In this document: in pieces, positions 1 through 9,154 of the stretch
Position numbering within the stretch: the stretch's first letter is position 1
Layout: every line of letters starts with the position of its first letter
NCBI RefSeq assembly: GCF_001854125.1
Contig: NZ_CP017715.1
Span: 3,906,001 to 3,970,000, forward strand
Source of the DNA: Marinobacter salinus
GTDB taxonomy: Bacteria; Pseudomonadota; Gammaproteobacteria; Pseudomonadales; Oleiphilaceae
Direction of reading: 5' to 3'
Length of the DNA: 64,000 bases
Notes under the pieces: model-generated
Seen by the model: only the letters and a program-made list of their open reading frames with translations
The model's database searches: none
Told to the model about the DNA's origin: nothing
Program-made: the position numbers and the translations under genes

Positions 1-106
1 AGAACAGGGTTACCTTGGCCTTGTTGACGTGGGTGACCTCTTCAAAAATGACGCCGAGGAGCGCCAGAACAGCAAGAGTAATCAGAACAGCTTCAAGGGA
101 AGACAT
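1..106 (-). CDS. nhaD: Na+/H+ antiporter NhaD-like, N-terminal fragment
   Basis: Only the first 35 codons lie in the window, read leftwards from an ATG at 106; the rest runs off the edge. The peptide starts MSSLEAVLITLAVLALLGV and continues with FEEVTHVNKAKVTLF. A first membrane segment followed by an acidic FEE and a basic NKAK stretch resembles, from memory, the start of NhaD-type sodium/proton antiporters of marine bacteria, which exchange external protons for internal Na+. The reading frame stays open upstream and a TTG start further out is possible, so the start is not certain. Identification rests on a short piece and should be treated as likely. Confidence 0.6.
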   Translation of the reverse strand, partial: MSSLEAVLITLAVLALLGVIFEEVTHVNKAKVTLF

Positions 107-429
107 TGGGGAAATCCCGTCCAGGTTTTCAGAAACAAAGGCCGGAGTTGGCCGAAGAAAAATTCGCCGCAAGATTTTAGACCTTTGAACCTTGTCGGGC
201 CACTGTCCGTAAGTGGCAGGCATAAGGTAAATCATGGCCGTCGCGATTCCGGCTGCAATGATTGACATACTCAATTTATTATTTCGATGAAAATCGGGAT
301 AATTGCTCCCAATTTCAGACAGGAAGTAAACGGCAGTGCCTTTTACCTTGCGCTCGACCGGCTTCCGACAGGCCTCTCTGCTGATCGTGGAGGGGTAAAC
401 AGGTTCAATACTAGCTAGGGTATAAACCA
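107..429. other. intergenic region between nhaD and mqo
   Basis: This divergent spacer of about 320 bases must hold the promoters of the NhaD-like gene (leftward) and mqo (rightward). An AT-rich stretch at about 270-312 is the most promoter-like part. No convincing coding frame, RNA gene or strong hairpin is visible. A 78-codon open frame at 29-265 on the plus strand is antisense to nhaD and has no family resemblance. Confidence 0.5.
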
Positions 430-1911
430 ATGGCCGCTAGACAGGCAGATGTAGTGCTGGTCGGCGGTGGCGTCATGAGCGCCACCCTCGGCATGATGCT
501 CAGGCAGCTCGACCCGTCCCTGGACATCGTCATGGTGGAGCGTCTTGACCACGTTGCCCATGAAAGCACGGACGGATGGAATAATGCAGGCACCGGTCAC
601 GCCGGCTACTGTGAGCTGAATTACACCCCAGAAACCGACGATGGCGACGTTGCCATCGACCGGGCGCTCCAGATAAACGCCCAGTTCGAAGTTTCGCTTC
701 AGTTCTGGTCGTATCTGGTCGAACAGGGCATGCTGCCGGACCCCAAGACATTCATTAACCGCACCCCGCACCAGAGCTTTGTCTGGGGCGAGAAGGATGT
801 GGCGTTCCTGAAACAGAGGTTCGAGCGCTTGAGTGCCCACCATCTGTTCCGGGAAATGGAATACACGGAATCCCCGGAAGAGCTGGAGCAGTGGATGCCT
901 CTCGTGGTCAAGCACCGGGATCCGATGCAACCTGTGGCTGCCACTCGCATCAGGCATGGTGCCGATGTCGATTTCGGCTCGCTGACCCGAAGCATGGTGA
1001 GCTACCTGGAAAGCCAGCCCAACTTTGAGTTGATGCTGAGCAGCCCGGTGCACTATATCGACCAGCGCGACAATGGTCGCTGGAAGGTGCGGGTGAAAAA
1101 CCAGAAAACCGGAGAGCTGACCAAGCTTGAAGCCGGTTTTGTATTTCTTGGCGCTGGTGGCGGTGCCCTGCCGATGTTGCAGAAATCCGGCATTGAGGAG
1201 GCTCGGGGATACGGTGGCTTCCCGGTCAGTGGTCAATGGCTGGTGTGTCGCAAACCGGAAGTCGTCGAACAACATCACTCCAAGGTCTATGGTAAAGCCC
1301 CGATTGGCGCGCCTCCCATGTCGGTGCCACATCTGGATACCCGGATCATCAACGGCGAACCGGCCCTGCTGTTTGGCCCATTTGCCGGCTTTACCACCCG
1401 CTTCCTGAAACAGGGTTCGGTTTTTGATCTGCTTGGTTCCGTGAAGCCAACCAATCTGCGCCCGATGTTGTCGGTGAGCAAGAGCAACATGGACCTTACA
1501 CGGTATCTGATTGGCGAAGTGTTCCAGTCCCATAGCGATCGTGTTGCCGCGCTGCGTAACTTTTTCCCGGATGCCCGCGAGGAAGACTGGGAGCTGAAGA
1601 TGGCTGGCCAGCGGGTCCAGATTATCAAGCAGATTGACGGTGGTGGCGGCAAGCTGGAGTTCGGTACAGAGATTGTAGCGGCCAAAGACGGCACGCTGGC
1701 AGCCCTGCTGGGAGCATCGCCTGGCGCCTCCACTGCGGCTAATGCCATGCTTACCGTACTTGAGCGCTGTTTCCCTGAGAGTTTCAAGACCGCCGAATGG
1801 CAGGAACGGATGAAAAAACTGGTGCCCTCGTACGGTCAGTCGCTGGTAAATGATGAGCAGCTGCTGCTGAAAGTGCGAGAGCGGACCCTCTCGGCCCTTA
1901 AGTTGGCCTGA
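430..1911 (+). CDS. mqo: malate:quinone oxidoreductase
   Basis: A 493-aa FAD enzyme that oxidises malate to oxaloacetate and passes electrons to the quinone pool, a membrane-associated alternative to NAD malate dehydrogenase in the TCA cycle. The N-terminus has the dinucleotide-binding signature DVVLVGGGVMSATLG (about residues 7-21), followed by the family-typical ESTDGWNNAGTGHAG (about residues 45-59) and the C-terminal GASPGAS near residue 430. The length matches the usual 490-500 aa. The ATG at 430 follows an AGGGT at 416-421. The gene stands alone and is closed by a strong terminator. Confidence 0.95.
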   Translation: MAARQADVVLVGGGVMSATLGMMLRQLDPSLDIVMVERLDHVAHESTDGWNNAGTGHAGYCELNYTPETDDGDVAIDRALQINAQFEVSLQFWSYLVEQGMLPDPKTFINRTPHQSFVWGEKDVAFLKQRFERLSAHHLFREMEYTESPEELEQWMPLVVKHRDPMQPVAATRIRHGADVDFGSLTRSMVSYLESQPNFELMLSSPVHYIDQRDNGRWKVRVKNQKTGELTKLEAGFVFLGAGGGALPMLQKSGIEEARGYGGFPVSGQWLVCRKPEVVEQHHSKVYGKAPIGAPPMSVPHLDTRIINGEPALLFGPFAGFTTRFLKQGSVFDLLGSVKPTNLRPMLSVSKSNMDLTRYLIGEVFQSHSDRVAALRNFFPDAREEDWELKMAGQRVQIIKQIDGGGGKLEFGTEIVAAKDGTLAALLGASPGASTAANAMLTVLERCFPESFKTAEWQERMKKLVPSYGQSLVNDEQLLLKVRERTLSALKLA

Positions 1912-1939
1912 TATTACTAATCGATATATAAGACATTGA

Positions 1940-1996
1940 AGCACTGAGTGTGGCGGGTTTAAAACCGGCACGCTAAGTGCTTTTTTTGTTTTTTGG
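1940..1996 (+). terminator. intrinsic terminator of mqo
   Basis: AGCACT at 1940-1945 pairs with AGTGCT at 1976-1981, with an imperfect GC-rich inner stem, followed directly by a long T run with one G interruption. It sits about 30 bases after the mqo stop. Confidence 0.85.
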
Positions 1997-2065
1997 CCAG
2001 TCTAGTTTGCGATTTTTCAGTTAACGCGTAGGGTAAATAGACACCCCAAGCAAAGGAGAGAGCCT

Positions 2066-3298
2066 ATGAGCGAGCATAAGTACAATCCGGACAAGGGGTA
2101 CGTTGCACTCCTTGGTTGGAGTCTCAACGCCGTCGAAGCCGCAGACAAGTTCGACCGACGTTATGTCGTTGTCGCTCCGGACTGGGCCGAAGCTTACTGC
2201 AAAGAGCACGACATCCCCTACGTACCGTGGAACTTCGAGCGCCTTAACGACCGATCCGTTGAAATCGCCCAGACCCTCAAAGACATGGGCGTGGATGTGG
2301 CCATTCCCCTGTTTGAGGAAACCGTCGAGTGGGCGGGTGCGATCAACTCGGTCCTCATGGACAAGCCGCGTCTGTTCGGTCAGGCCATGTTGCTGCGCGA
2401 CAAGGCCTTGATGAAGCGTCGTGCCCAGCTCGGCGGCATCCGGGTAGGCATCTTTGAGGAAGCCCACGACAAAGGCGACGTGATCCGCTTCCTTAAACGG
2501 GTAAATCAGACCCTGCTGAAGCTGGATGGCGACCCGAACGACCCGATTCACCTCAAGGCATTTGACAAGGCCGGTTGCCTCGGTCACAGGGTTATTCGTA
2601 CGCCGGATGAGGTCGACACCATCCCCGAAGAAGAGTTTCCGGTGCTGATGGAATCCCACCTGGACGGATGGGAGTTTGCGGTAGAAGCCTGGATTCACAA
2701 CGGCAAGATCGCTTTCCTGAACATCTCCGAGTACGTGACTCTGGGGTATTCCGTGTTTGTTCCGGCAACACCGGACCTTGAAAAGTATCGGGACCAGATC
2801 CGGGGCGAAATCGAAAAGCTGATCAAGACTTTCGACATTGAGTTTGGTTTCATCCACCCCGAGTATTTCGTGACCAGTGACAGGACCATGTACTTTGGTG
2901 AAGTGGCGTATCGCCCGCCGGGCTTCAAGGTGTTTGAGCTGCTTGAACGCGCGTATGGTTTCAACGCCTACCAGGGCATGATCATGACTTTTGATCCAAA
3001 GACCACTGAGGAAGAAGTGAAAGCGTTCTTCCCGAAAGAGGTTGTGGATGCCAAAGGCTATGCCGGCTGCTTCGGTGTTTACCCGCGTCGTCGGGTGGTC
3101 AGCAAGTTGGAAATCCCGGAAGAGACCGAGAATCACGAGTATTTCGAGTCTCACGAGCTGACACCGCCGCTGGAGGAGACTGTCACCAAGCGGACTGCAT
3201 TCGGTACGCATTGGGGGCTGGTGTATTTCTTCGGTGAGGATCCATACGTTATGAGAGATCTCCTGAAACATCAGGAAGAACTCGATTTCTATGTATAA
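2066..3298 (+). CDS. ATP-grasp domain carboxylate-amine ligase-like protein
   Basis: A 410-aa cytoplasmic protein with the layout of ATP-grasp ligases, which use ATP to activate a carboxylate and join it to an amine or thiol. An N-terminal Rossmann-like part (YVALLGWSLNAVEAADKF) is followed by a central ATP-binding part and the late motif region FGFIHPEYFVTSD, with FGEVAYRPPG near residues 277-286 as the probable metal-binding glutamate segment. The ATG at 2066 has an AAAGGAGAGAG ribosome site just upstream. The 674-aa protein follows after 54 bases and a ThDP enzyme after that, all on one strand, so a shared pathway is possible. The substrate is not recognisable from the sequence. Confidence 0.75.
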   Translation: MSEHKYNPDKGYVALLGWSLNAVEAADKFDRRYVVVAPDWAEAYCKEHDIPYVPWNFERLNDRSVEIAQTLKDMGVDVAIPLFEETVEWAGAINSVLMDKPRLFGQAMLLRDKALMKRRAQLGGIRVGIFEEAHDKGDVIRFLKRVNQTLLKLDGDPNDPIHLKAFDKAGCLGHRVIRTPDEVDTIPEEEFPVLMESHLDGWEFAVEAWIHNGKIAFLNISEYVTLGYSVFVPATPDLEKYRDQIRGEIEKLIKTFDIEFGFIHPEYFVTSDRTMYFGEVAYRPPGFKVFELLERAYGFNAYQGMIMTFDPKTTEEEVKAFFPKEVVDAKGYAGCFGVYPRRRVVSKLEIPEETENHEYFESHELTPPLEETVTKRTAFGTHWGLVYFFGEDPYVMRDLLKHQEELDFYV

Positions 3299-3352
3299 TC
3301 GGGAGCTGTCTTAACAACAACTGGGTTTGGTGCAGGCCCTGAGGAAAGTCGT

Positions 3353-5377
3353 TTGAGCGATCACCAACCGGGCAGCCCGCCACCAGCGGTCAACTTTGAC
3401 AAGCTGGTGGAGAGACTGGATGAAGCGATTGTCGCGATGGAAGAAAGCCGGTCGTTTGCCAAGGCCGGCAAGCTTCCACGCGTGCTTGATATTGCCCGCA
3501 GGGTTCTCTTGCAGCCCGAGGGCTGCCGTATTATTGAGGAACGCGCCAGGCGCCTGGAGGAGGCCGGCGTTTTCGCCGGCACCGACTGGGCCGAACCCAG
3601 CATCCTGTTGCCTGCATTGACCACCTATTCGCTGCAGAGTCAGAGCGCAGACACGGTGGTCATTGAGGCTTTCAGCGAGCTCCGCCTGCTGGCGGTGGCT
3701 CGCGGTTTCTATCTGCATCCGTCGGTTTCGGTGGAGCAGGCACATCATTACCTGACCCAAGTGCTCGCCATCAATCTCGGTTTGCTGTTTGGTATGACCG
3801 GTGAAGCCGAGCGGGAGCAGGGTAAGCTTTCTCTGATCAGTCAGGCCCTGGTGCAGTACGTGGCCCATCACATTGGCTACGAGCATGTCATCGACAGCCT
3901 TATTGAGGAAATTTGGCGCATTCTGCAGCAACGTCCGATCCAGGTGACGGATGTCCGCAAGATGATCACCCAGATTGCTATTTGCCGGGCCGAGCCTGAT
4001 GCCGATCTTGGGGGGGCGGGCCGTGGCGCGGATCGCCTGATTTCCAGTCTTTACGGACCAACCCGCGCCTGCAGCGAAGACCCGGGTACGGTGGTGTACG
4101 AGCAGCGCCTGGAGTCCATGGACGCGCAGGCGCTGCAGAATGAGGCAACCGGTTTTGCCCGGGCTATGCACGACACGGGTCTGGTGTCGCCCTACCATGC
4201 TTCCTTTGTCCGGTTCATCCTTGAAGATCAGGGCGCCCTGCTGGGCGAAGCGCTGGGTTTATCAAGCACAGGACGTGATTGCCTGCTGTGCTATCGCGAA
4301 CTGGTGCATACCCTGATCAGTGAGGGCGTATATCCGGAAACGGCTCAGGGGCTCTATGGGCTGGCACTGCTGCTTGAGCGAGGCATTCTTTATCAGCCTC
4401 CCGTCGCCCCGGCACTCTGGCGCCAGGCCCGTTTGTCGCTGTGTCCGGAGGCGCGCGAGCGGCTTGAGCTTGCGTATGGCTATCAGCCACAGCCGGGTGC
4501 CTGGCTGATTCAGGGTGTTCTGAACATGCTGGGGCAGCCGCTTGGGGTAGGCCAGGGCAATAATCCTACGTGTCAGTCTGCCCGGGCACTTTCCATGTGG
4601 GCCTACAACGACCCGGACTATCTCTTGCAGATGGTGGCCTGGGCGGCACGGGATAATGAAATCATCATGCACTTCGAGGGTCAGCCGGTGTCATCGGCTC
4701 GCAGCCTTGGGGGTGTTGCCTCGGAAGTGACGCTGGATCTTGATCCGGTATCGCTGGTTGTGGTGCCTCATCTTGACCGGATCTACGCCGAAATGGGGCG
4801 TCTGGTTGCCGGTCGGGAAGGGGATCCCCATAAATGGGTTAACCCCGAATTCCATGGCTGGTCCGCCGGTCGGGGTTTTGCCATCAACGTGGATGTGGCG
4901 ACCGGAAAGCTGGACGACCTGGACGGCTTCATCCGGCATTTTTACGCCAGCTATCATCCGTACTACAACGGCAACCAGCCGCTGATCCATCCGCAACCTG
5001 CGGGCATTGCCGTAACCGATAGTGCTGCCCGGTTTATTGGCTGGCACGCTATAACCATACTGCGGGTGACGCTGGACCCGGAAGGCCAGATGCGGGTGTA
5101 CTTCTTTAACCCCAACAACGACAGCGGTCAGAACTGGGGGGACGACGTGCGGGTGAGCACGGCAGGTTATGGCGAACGCTTTGGAGAGTCGTCATTGCCG
5201 TTTGAGCAATTCACGTCGCGCCTGTATATTTTCCACTACGATCCGCTCGAACGCGGTGAACCCGCGAACGTGGGCGAGGATGAGCTTAAGCGCGTGGTGG
5301 ATGGTGTTTATCGCAGTTGGGGTGAAGACCGCTTGCCTGCCGAGGTTTTGCAGGCCGAACCGCCGCTGTCCGAATGA
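3353..5377 (+). CDS. uncharacterised protein with possible Cys-His-Asn peptidase-like C-terminal half
   Basis: A 674-aa protein of no family I recognise. TTG start with GAGGAAAG at 3341-3348. The N-terminal half is helical with many Glu, Arg and Leu residues. The C-terminal half carries NPTCQSARALSMWA with Cys about 407, FIGWHAITI with His about 565, and VYFFNPNND with Asn about 586. Cys on a helix, His in a GxHA strand and Asn after a further strand is the spacing of papain-like or C39-like cysteine peptidases and transglutaminases, so a catalytic triad is inferred. There is no signal peptide or membrane segment. It lies between an ATP-grasp ligase and a ThDP enzyme on the same strand; a ligase beside a peptidase-like protein suggests a peptide or amide-bond pathway, but this is inference. 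Confidence 0.55.
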   Translation: MSDHQPGSPPPAVNFDKLVERLDEAIVAMEESRSFAKAGKLPRVLDIARRVLLQPEGCRIIEERARRLEEAGVFAGTDWAEPSILLPALTTYSLQSQSADTVVIEAFSELRLLAVARGFYLHPSVSVEQAHHYLTQVLAINLGLLFGMTGEAEREQGKLSLISQALVQYVAHHIGYEHVIDSLIEEIWRILQQRPIQVTDVRKMITQIAICRAEPDADLGGAGRGADRLISSLYGPTRACSEDPGTVVYEQRLESMDAQALQNEATGFARAMHDTGLVSPYHASFVRFILEDQGALLGEALGLSSTGRDCLLCYRELVHTLISEGVYPETAQGLYGLALLLERGILYQPPVAPALWRQARLSLCPEARERLELAYGYQPQPGAWLIQGVLNMLGQPLGVGQGNNPTCQSARALSMWAYNDPDYLLQMVAWAARDNEIIMHFEGQPVSSARSLGGVASEVTLDLDPVSLVVVPHLDRIYAEMGRLVAGREGDPHKWVNPEFHGWSAGRGFAINVDVATGKLDDLDGFIRHFYASYHPYYNGNQPLIHPQPAGIAVTDSAARFIGWHAITILRVTLDPEGQMRVYFFNPNNDSGQNWGDDVRVSTAGYGERFGESSLPFEQFTSRLYIFHYDPLERGEPANVGEDELKRVVDGVYRSWGEDRLPAEVLQAEPPLSE

Positions 5378-5482
5378 TGCTGGAATCCACTGCCTCTGAT
5401 TGACGTATAGTTAGCCATGGCTAAGAACGGCATGGCCTGACAATGCTATGCCCGGTATCAAATCCACCAGTTGGAGAGAACC

Positions 5483-7156
5483 ATGGCAAACCAGCAACGC
5501 GCCAAGGCTCGTAACGGGGCAGAACTGTTCATTCAGGCCCTGGAGAATGAGGGCGTAAAATACCTTTTCGCAGTACCGGGCGAAGAGAATCTGGATTTTC
5601 TTGAGGCACTGCGAACCTCGAATATCCAACTGGTACTGAATCGGCACGAGCAGGCCGCGGGTTTCATGGCCGCCACCTACGGTCGCCTGACCGGACAGGT
5701 CGGGATCTGCCTTTCCACCTTGGGCCCGGGCGCCACCAACCTGGTGACGGCAGCGGCCTATGCCCAGTTGGGCGCCATGCCAATGATGATGATTTCGGGT
5801 CAGAAGCCTATCAAGTCCTCCAAGCAGGGGCTGTTCCAGATTCTGGATGTGGTGGACCTGATGCGCCCGCTCACCAAGTACACCCGCCAGATCAGTAACG
5901 CCAATACGATACCTGCCAAGGTACGTGAAGCCTTCCGGCTGGCCTCGGAAGAGCGCCCGGGTGCAGTACACCTGGAGCTGCCGGAGGACATTGCCGCTGA
6001 GGCGCCGGGACCAGATACCCACATCTTTAAACCCAGTGATGCTCGCAGGCCGTCGGCCAGCGGGAAGAGTCTGGAGATGGCCTGCGACATGCTGCGCCAG
6101 GCCAGGCACCCGGTGATTATGATCGGCGCTGGTGCCAATCGGAAGCGGGTGTCACAGGCGTTGCTCCATCTGGTGAACGTAACAGGCATTCCTTTCTTCA
6201 CCACCCAGATGGGAAAGGGTGTTGTTGATGAACGGCATCCCGGGTATCTGGGTAACGCCGCGCTTTCCGCTGGCGACTTTGTTCATTGCGCCATCGACCG
6301 CGCAGATCTGGTGATCAACGTTGGTCATGATGTGGTCGAAAAACCGCCATTTTTCATGACACCGGGCGGCAAGAAGGTTATTCACGTCAACTTCAGTGCG
6401 GCCGACGTGGACCCGGTGTACTTCCCTCAGCACGAAGTGGTGGGCGATATCGCCAACAGCGTGGAATACATGGCTGAAAACTGCGGTCACTGTTCCAATC
6501 ACGACTTCACAGGCCTGATGGAGGTCAAGCAGGCGGTGGATGCGCATCTGCAGGATCGTGCCGAGGACGGCCGTTTTCCGGTCATTCCCCAACGTATTGT
6601 TCACGATGTTCGCCGGGTGATGCCCGAGGACGGCATCATTGCCCTCGACAACGGCATGTACAAGCTCTGGTTTGCACGGAATTACCCGGCGTACGACAAC
6701 AACACGGTGTTACTGGATAACGCTCTTGCCTCCATGGGCGCAGGGTTACCCAGTGCCATGATGGCTTCCATGCTGTACCCGGAGCTCAAGGTTATGGCGG
6801 TGTGTGGCGACGGCGGATTCATGATGAACAGCCAGGAGCTGGAAACCGCCGTGCGCCTGAACCTTAATCTGGTGGTGCTGATTATCAATGACAGCGCCTA
6901 CGGCATGATCAAGTGGAAGCAGTCCCAGGAAGGCTTTGAGAATTTCGGGTTGGATTACCAGAACCCGGACTTTGTGAAGTACGCAGAGTCCTACGGGGCC
7001 AGCGGTCACCACGTTACCCGCACGGAAGATCTGCGACCGACCCTGAAAGCAGCCCTGGCTGCTGGCGGAGTGCACCTGGTGGACGTTCCCGTGGATTACA
7101 GTGAGAACCGCCGTGTGTTTGATGAGGAGCTGGCGGAACTGACCTGCCGGCTCTAG
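5483..7156 (+). CDS. acetolactate synthase large-subunit-like ThDP enzyme
   Basis: A 557-aa thiamine-diphosphate enzyme of the IlvB/acetolactate synthase family, which decarboxylate pyruvate-like keto acids and transfer the two-carbon unit. The catalytic Glu is in LNRHEQAAGFMA (about residue 52), and the ThDP/Mg motif starts with GDGGFMMNSQELETA and ends with an NDSAYGM segment (about residues 437-475). The start chosen is ATG 5483, preceded by TTGGAGAGAACC; an in-frame TTG at 5471 is less likely because it overlaps that ribosome site. No regulatory small subunit (IlvH) follows, so it may be a catabolic or specialised member and not the biosynthetic enzyme. It is about 105 bases downstream of the 674-aa gene. 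Confidence 0.8.
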   Translation: MANQQRAKARNGAELFIQALENEGVKYLFAVPGEENLDFLEALRTSNIQLVLNRHEQAAGFMAATYGRLTGQVGICLSTLGPGATNLVTAAAYAQLGAMPMMMISGQKPIKSSKQGLFQILDVVDLMRPLTKYTRQISNANTIPAKVREAFRLASEERPGAVHLELPEDIAAEAPGPDTHIFKPSDARRPSASGKSLEMACDMLRQARHPVIMIGAGANRKRVSQALLHLVNVTGIPFFTTQMGKGVVDERHPGYLGNAALSAGDFVHCAIDRADLVINVGHDVVEKPPFFMTPGGKKVIHVNFSAADVDPVYFPQHEVVGDIANSVEYMAENCGHCSNHDFTGLMEVKQAVDAHLQDRAEDGRFPVIPQRIVHDVRRVMPEDGIIALDNGMYKLWFARNYPAYDNNTVLLDNALASMGAGLPSAMMASMLYPELKVMAVCGDGGFMMNSQELETAVRLNLNLVVLIINDSAYGMIKWKQSQEGFENFGLDYQNPDFVKYAESYGASGHHVTRTEDLRPTLKAALAAGGVHLVDVPVDYSENRRVFDEELAELTCRL

Positions 7157-7202
7157 GCAGTGTATTATGACGGCCTTACGTAAACACAAAGGATCTATGG
7201 TA

Positions 7203-8084
7203 ATGACCCGTTCCCTGTTCCGTGGGCTGATGACTGCTTTCGTATTTGCTTTCCTGGCGGGCTGCAGCAGCCCTGAAAGCCCGCAGGAAGTCGCGGCAGC
7301 CTTCTGGCAGGCCATGGCCGATAACGACGCCAGCGATGTGGTGGATTTCTCCACGCTGACGGAATCGGCGCAGTTCGACGGCTACAAACGCAGTTGGACC
7401 AACGCCGTTCCATCGTTCGGCCGGGTGGTCATTGAAGGCAGGGAAGCGACCATCGTGACTCGCCTGCCGGCAGAAGATGCCTCTGAAGGGGAGCGGCTGG
7501 AGCTGGTCACCTATCTGGTCCGGGAGCCTGATGGCTGGCTCGTGGATTACCAGCGCACCGGCGAGGCGATTCTTAACCCATCACCGTTTCGCGGCATCAT
7601 GGGCGAACTGAACAAGCTGGGCGAGAAGCTTTCCGAGAGCTTCTCATCATCATCCGACGATTTTGAAGCCCGCATGGATGAGTTTGCCCGCAGCTTTGAC
7701 GACTACTCCTCTGAAATGCGCCGGCGCGCCCAGGAAGCAATGGACGATTTCGGGGAGACGCTGAAGGACGCCATGAGGGAGCTTCAGGAGTCGGTGGAGG
7801 AAGCGCTCAAGGATGACCAGCAGGCGCCGCCGGAAGATCGGGTGATTCTGGAGCAGGCAGCGCGGGATCTGGACAGCAAGGGGGAGGCGCTGGACGAGCC
7901 CACCATAGAAAACCTGGCGGATGCGAGCCGTACCCTGGCCGAAACCGGCGAGCGCTTCACTCGACTGAGTGACGAGACGTTCCGCCGTTACCAGAATGAT
8001 TGGGAAGCCAAACTGGCCGAGATTCGCGCCGAGACCAAAGACTTTTTCGAGAATCTGAACCAGCGTTTCAGCTCACAGGGCTAG
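7203..8084 (+). CDS. putative lipoprotein with NTF2-like and coiled-coil regions
   Basis: A 293-aa predicted lipoprotein. The N-terminus has a basic-hydrophobic signal ending in the lipobox LAGC with the lipidated Cys near residue 21, then SSPESPQEVAAAFWQAMADND, typical of DUF4878/NTF2-like domains of periplasmic lipoproteins. From about residue 140 onward the protein is very rich in Asp, Glu, Arg and Ala and probably a long helical or coiled-coil tail. AAAGGA at 7188-7193 fits ATG 7203; ATG 7197 is the alternative. Function is unknown. It ends one base before the end of the convergent CheV-like gene. Confidence 0.7.
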   Translation: MTRSLFRGLMTAFVFAFLAGCSSPESPQEVAAAFWQAMADNDASDVVDFSTLTESAQFDGYKRSWTNAVPSFGRVVIEGREATIVTRLPAEDASEGERLELVTYLVREPDGWLVDYQRTGEAILNPSPFRGIMGELNKLGEKLSESFSSSSDDFEARMDEFARSFDDYSSEMRRRAQEAMDDFGETLKDAMRELQESVEEALKDDQQAPPEDRVILEQAARDLDSKGEALDEPTIENLADASRTLAETGERFTRLSDETFRRYQNDWEAKLAEIRAETKDFFENLNQRFSSQG

Positions 8085-8972
8085 TTACCCGGCGTGCTCG
8101 GTGCCCCGCAACATGGCCTGCAGCAGTTCTTCTGCGTCGAACTTGGTGAGCGCTTCATTGGCACCCACCTGATTGGCATAACTCAGGCTCATCTCACTGT
8201 TCAGTGAGGTGTGCAGGATGATATAGGGCTGTTTCAGGGCGTTGTTGTCCCGAATGTTGAACGTGAGTTCGTAGCCATCCAGCCCTGGCATTTCAATGTC
8301 GCTCACCAGAATGTCGATGGGACGGCCCAGTTCGTCGTCCCTCAGGAGGATCTGCAGGGCTTCGTCACCATTGGACGTGACCTGGTAGGAAATGTCCTTG
8401 CGGTCCAGCACATCACTCAACTGTTTTCGGGCCACCTGGGAATCATCCACCAGCAGGATGTTGAGTGACTTGAGGGTTCCGCTCTGAATGTCGGTGAGCA
8501 TGACGTCGTCTGTGTTGAGGGATTCCGGGTAGACCTTGGCCAGCAACAACTCGACATCCAGCAACTGGATGATATCCCCGTCCACATCCAGCAGGCCGGT
8601 GATAAACGCCCGTTCGCCAAGGGCCTTGGGTGGCGGTGTTACATGTTTCCAGTTCGCCTCAATGATCTGCTGGACGCCGCGTACCAGAAAGCCGATTTCC
8701 TGGCGCTGGACATCCGTGATGATGATCGAGGCCTTCTCCTGCTCCTCCCGGGTTAACGGTGGATAGCCAACCGCTGCGGCCATATCAATCACCGGCACCG
8801 CCGAGCCCCGGAAGGTCGCCGTACCAATAACCGCATGGTGGCTGTGGGGAAGCTTGGTCAGGTGCATGAAAGGAAGAATTTCCCGAATCTTCAGTGTGCC
8901 AAGACCGAACAACCGATTACCGGACAGCCGGAACAGCAAAAGTTTTTGGGTCTGCGTGGCCTTGCTGGACAT
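8085..8972 (-). CDS. cheV: chemotaxis protein CheV (CheW-REC fusion)
   Basis: A 295-aa protein with a CheW-like adaptor domain (about residues 10-150) followed by a response-regulator receiver domain (about 170-295). The receiver has the acidic pocket LLVDDS, the phospho-acceptor Asp in VSDIEMPGLDGYEL and the Lys in ALTKFD. CheV proteins couple chemoreceptors to CheA and are tuned by phosphorylation of the receiver. The start chosen is ATG 8972, with GAAAGGATCC upstream; a TTG nine codons earlier is weaker. It is not in a chemotaxis operon here and is convergent with the lipoprotein gene. Orphan CheV copies are common in marine gammaproteobacteria. Confidence 0.88.
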   Translation of the reverse strand: MSSKATQTQKLLLFRLSGNRLFGLGTLKIREILPFMHLTKLPHSHHAVIGTATFRGSAVPVIDMAAAVGYPPLTREEQEKASIIITDVQRQEIGFLVRGVQQIIEANWKHVTPPPKALGERAFITGLLDVDGDIIQLLDVELLLAKVYPESLNTDDVMLTDIQSGTLKSLNILLVDDSQVARKQLSDVLDRKDISYQVTSNGDEALQILLRDDELGRPIDILVSDIEMPGLDGYELTFNIRDNNALKQPYIILHTSLNSEMSLSYANQVGANEALTKFDAEELLQAMLRGTEHAG

Positions 8973-9154
8973 AAAACCGGATCCTTTCAAAAACAAAGCC
9001 CCTGAAAGGAGGAGCTTTTGAACTGTTGACTCGGAATGGCACCGGCAAAAGATAGCATGCTCATGTGCCCAAGGTATGTCGTAATAGTAGCAGGTTTAGC
9101 CCAAGGTGAGAGTTAGCAGCTTTGTTTCAAATGGTGACAAAATCCTTCAGGTGC

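Noticed and set aside
29..265. 78-codon plus-strand frame at the left edge
   Set aside because: Antisense to the NhaD-like start and with basic, low-complexity translation.
415..1971. 518-codon antisense frame across mqo
   Set aside because: Shadow of mqo codon bias; mqo motifs are complete on the plus strand.
2021..3271. 416-codon antisense frame across the ATP-grasp gene
   Set aside because: No ribosome site or family resemblance; the plus strand gives a clear ATP-grasp protein.
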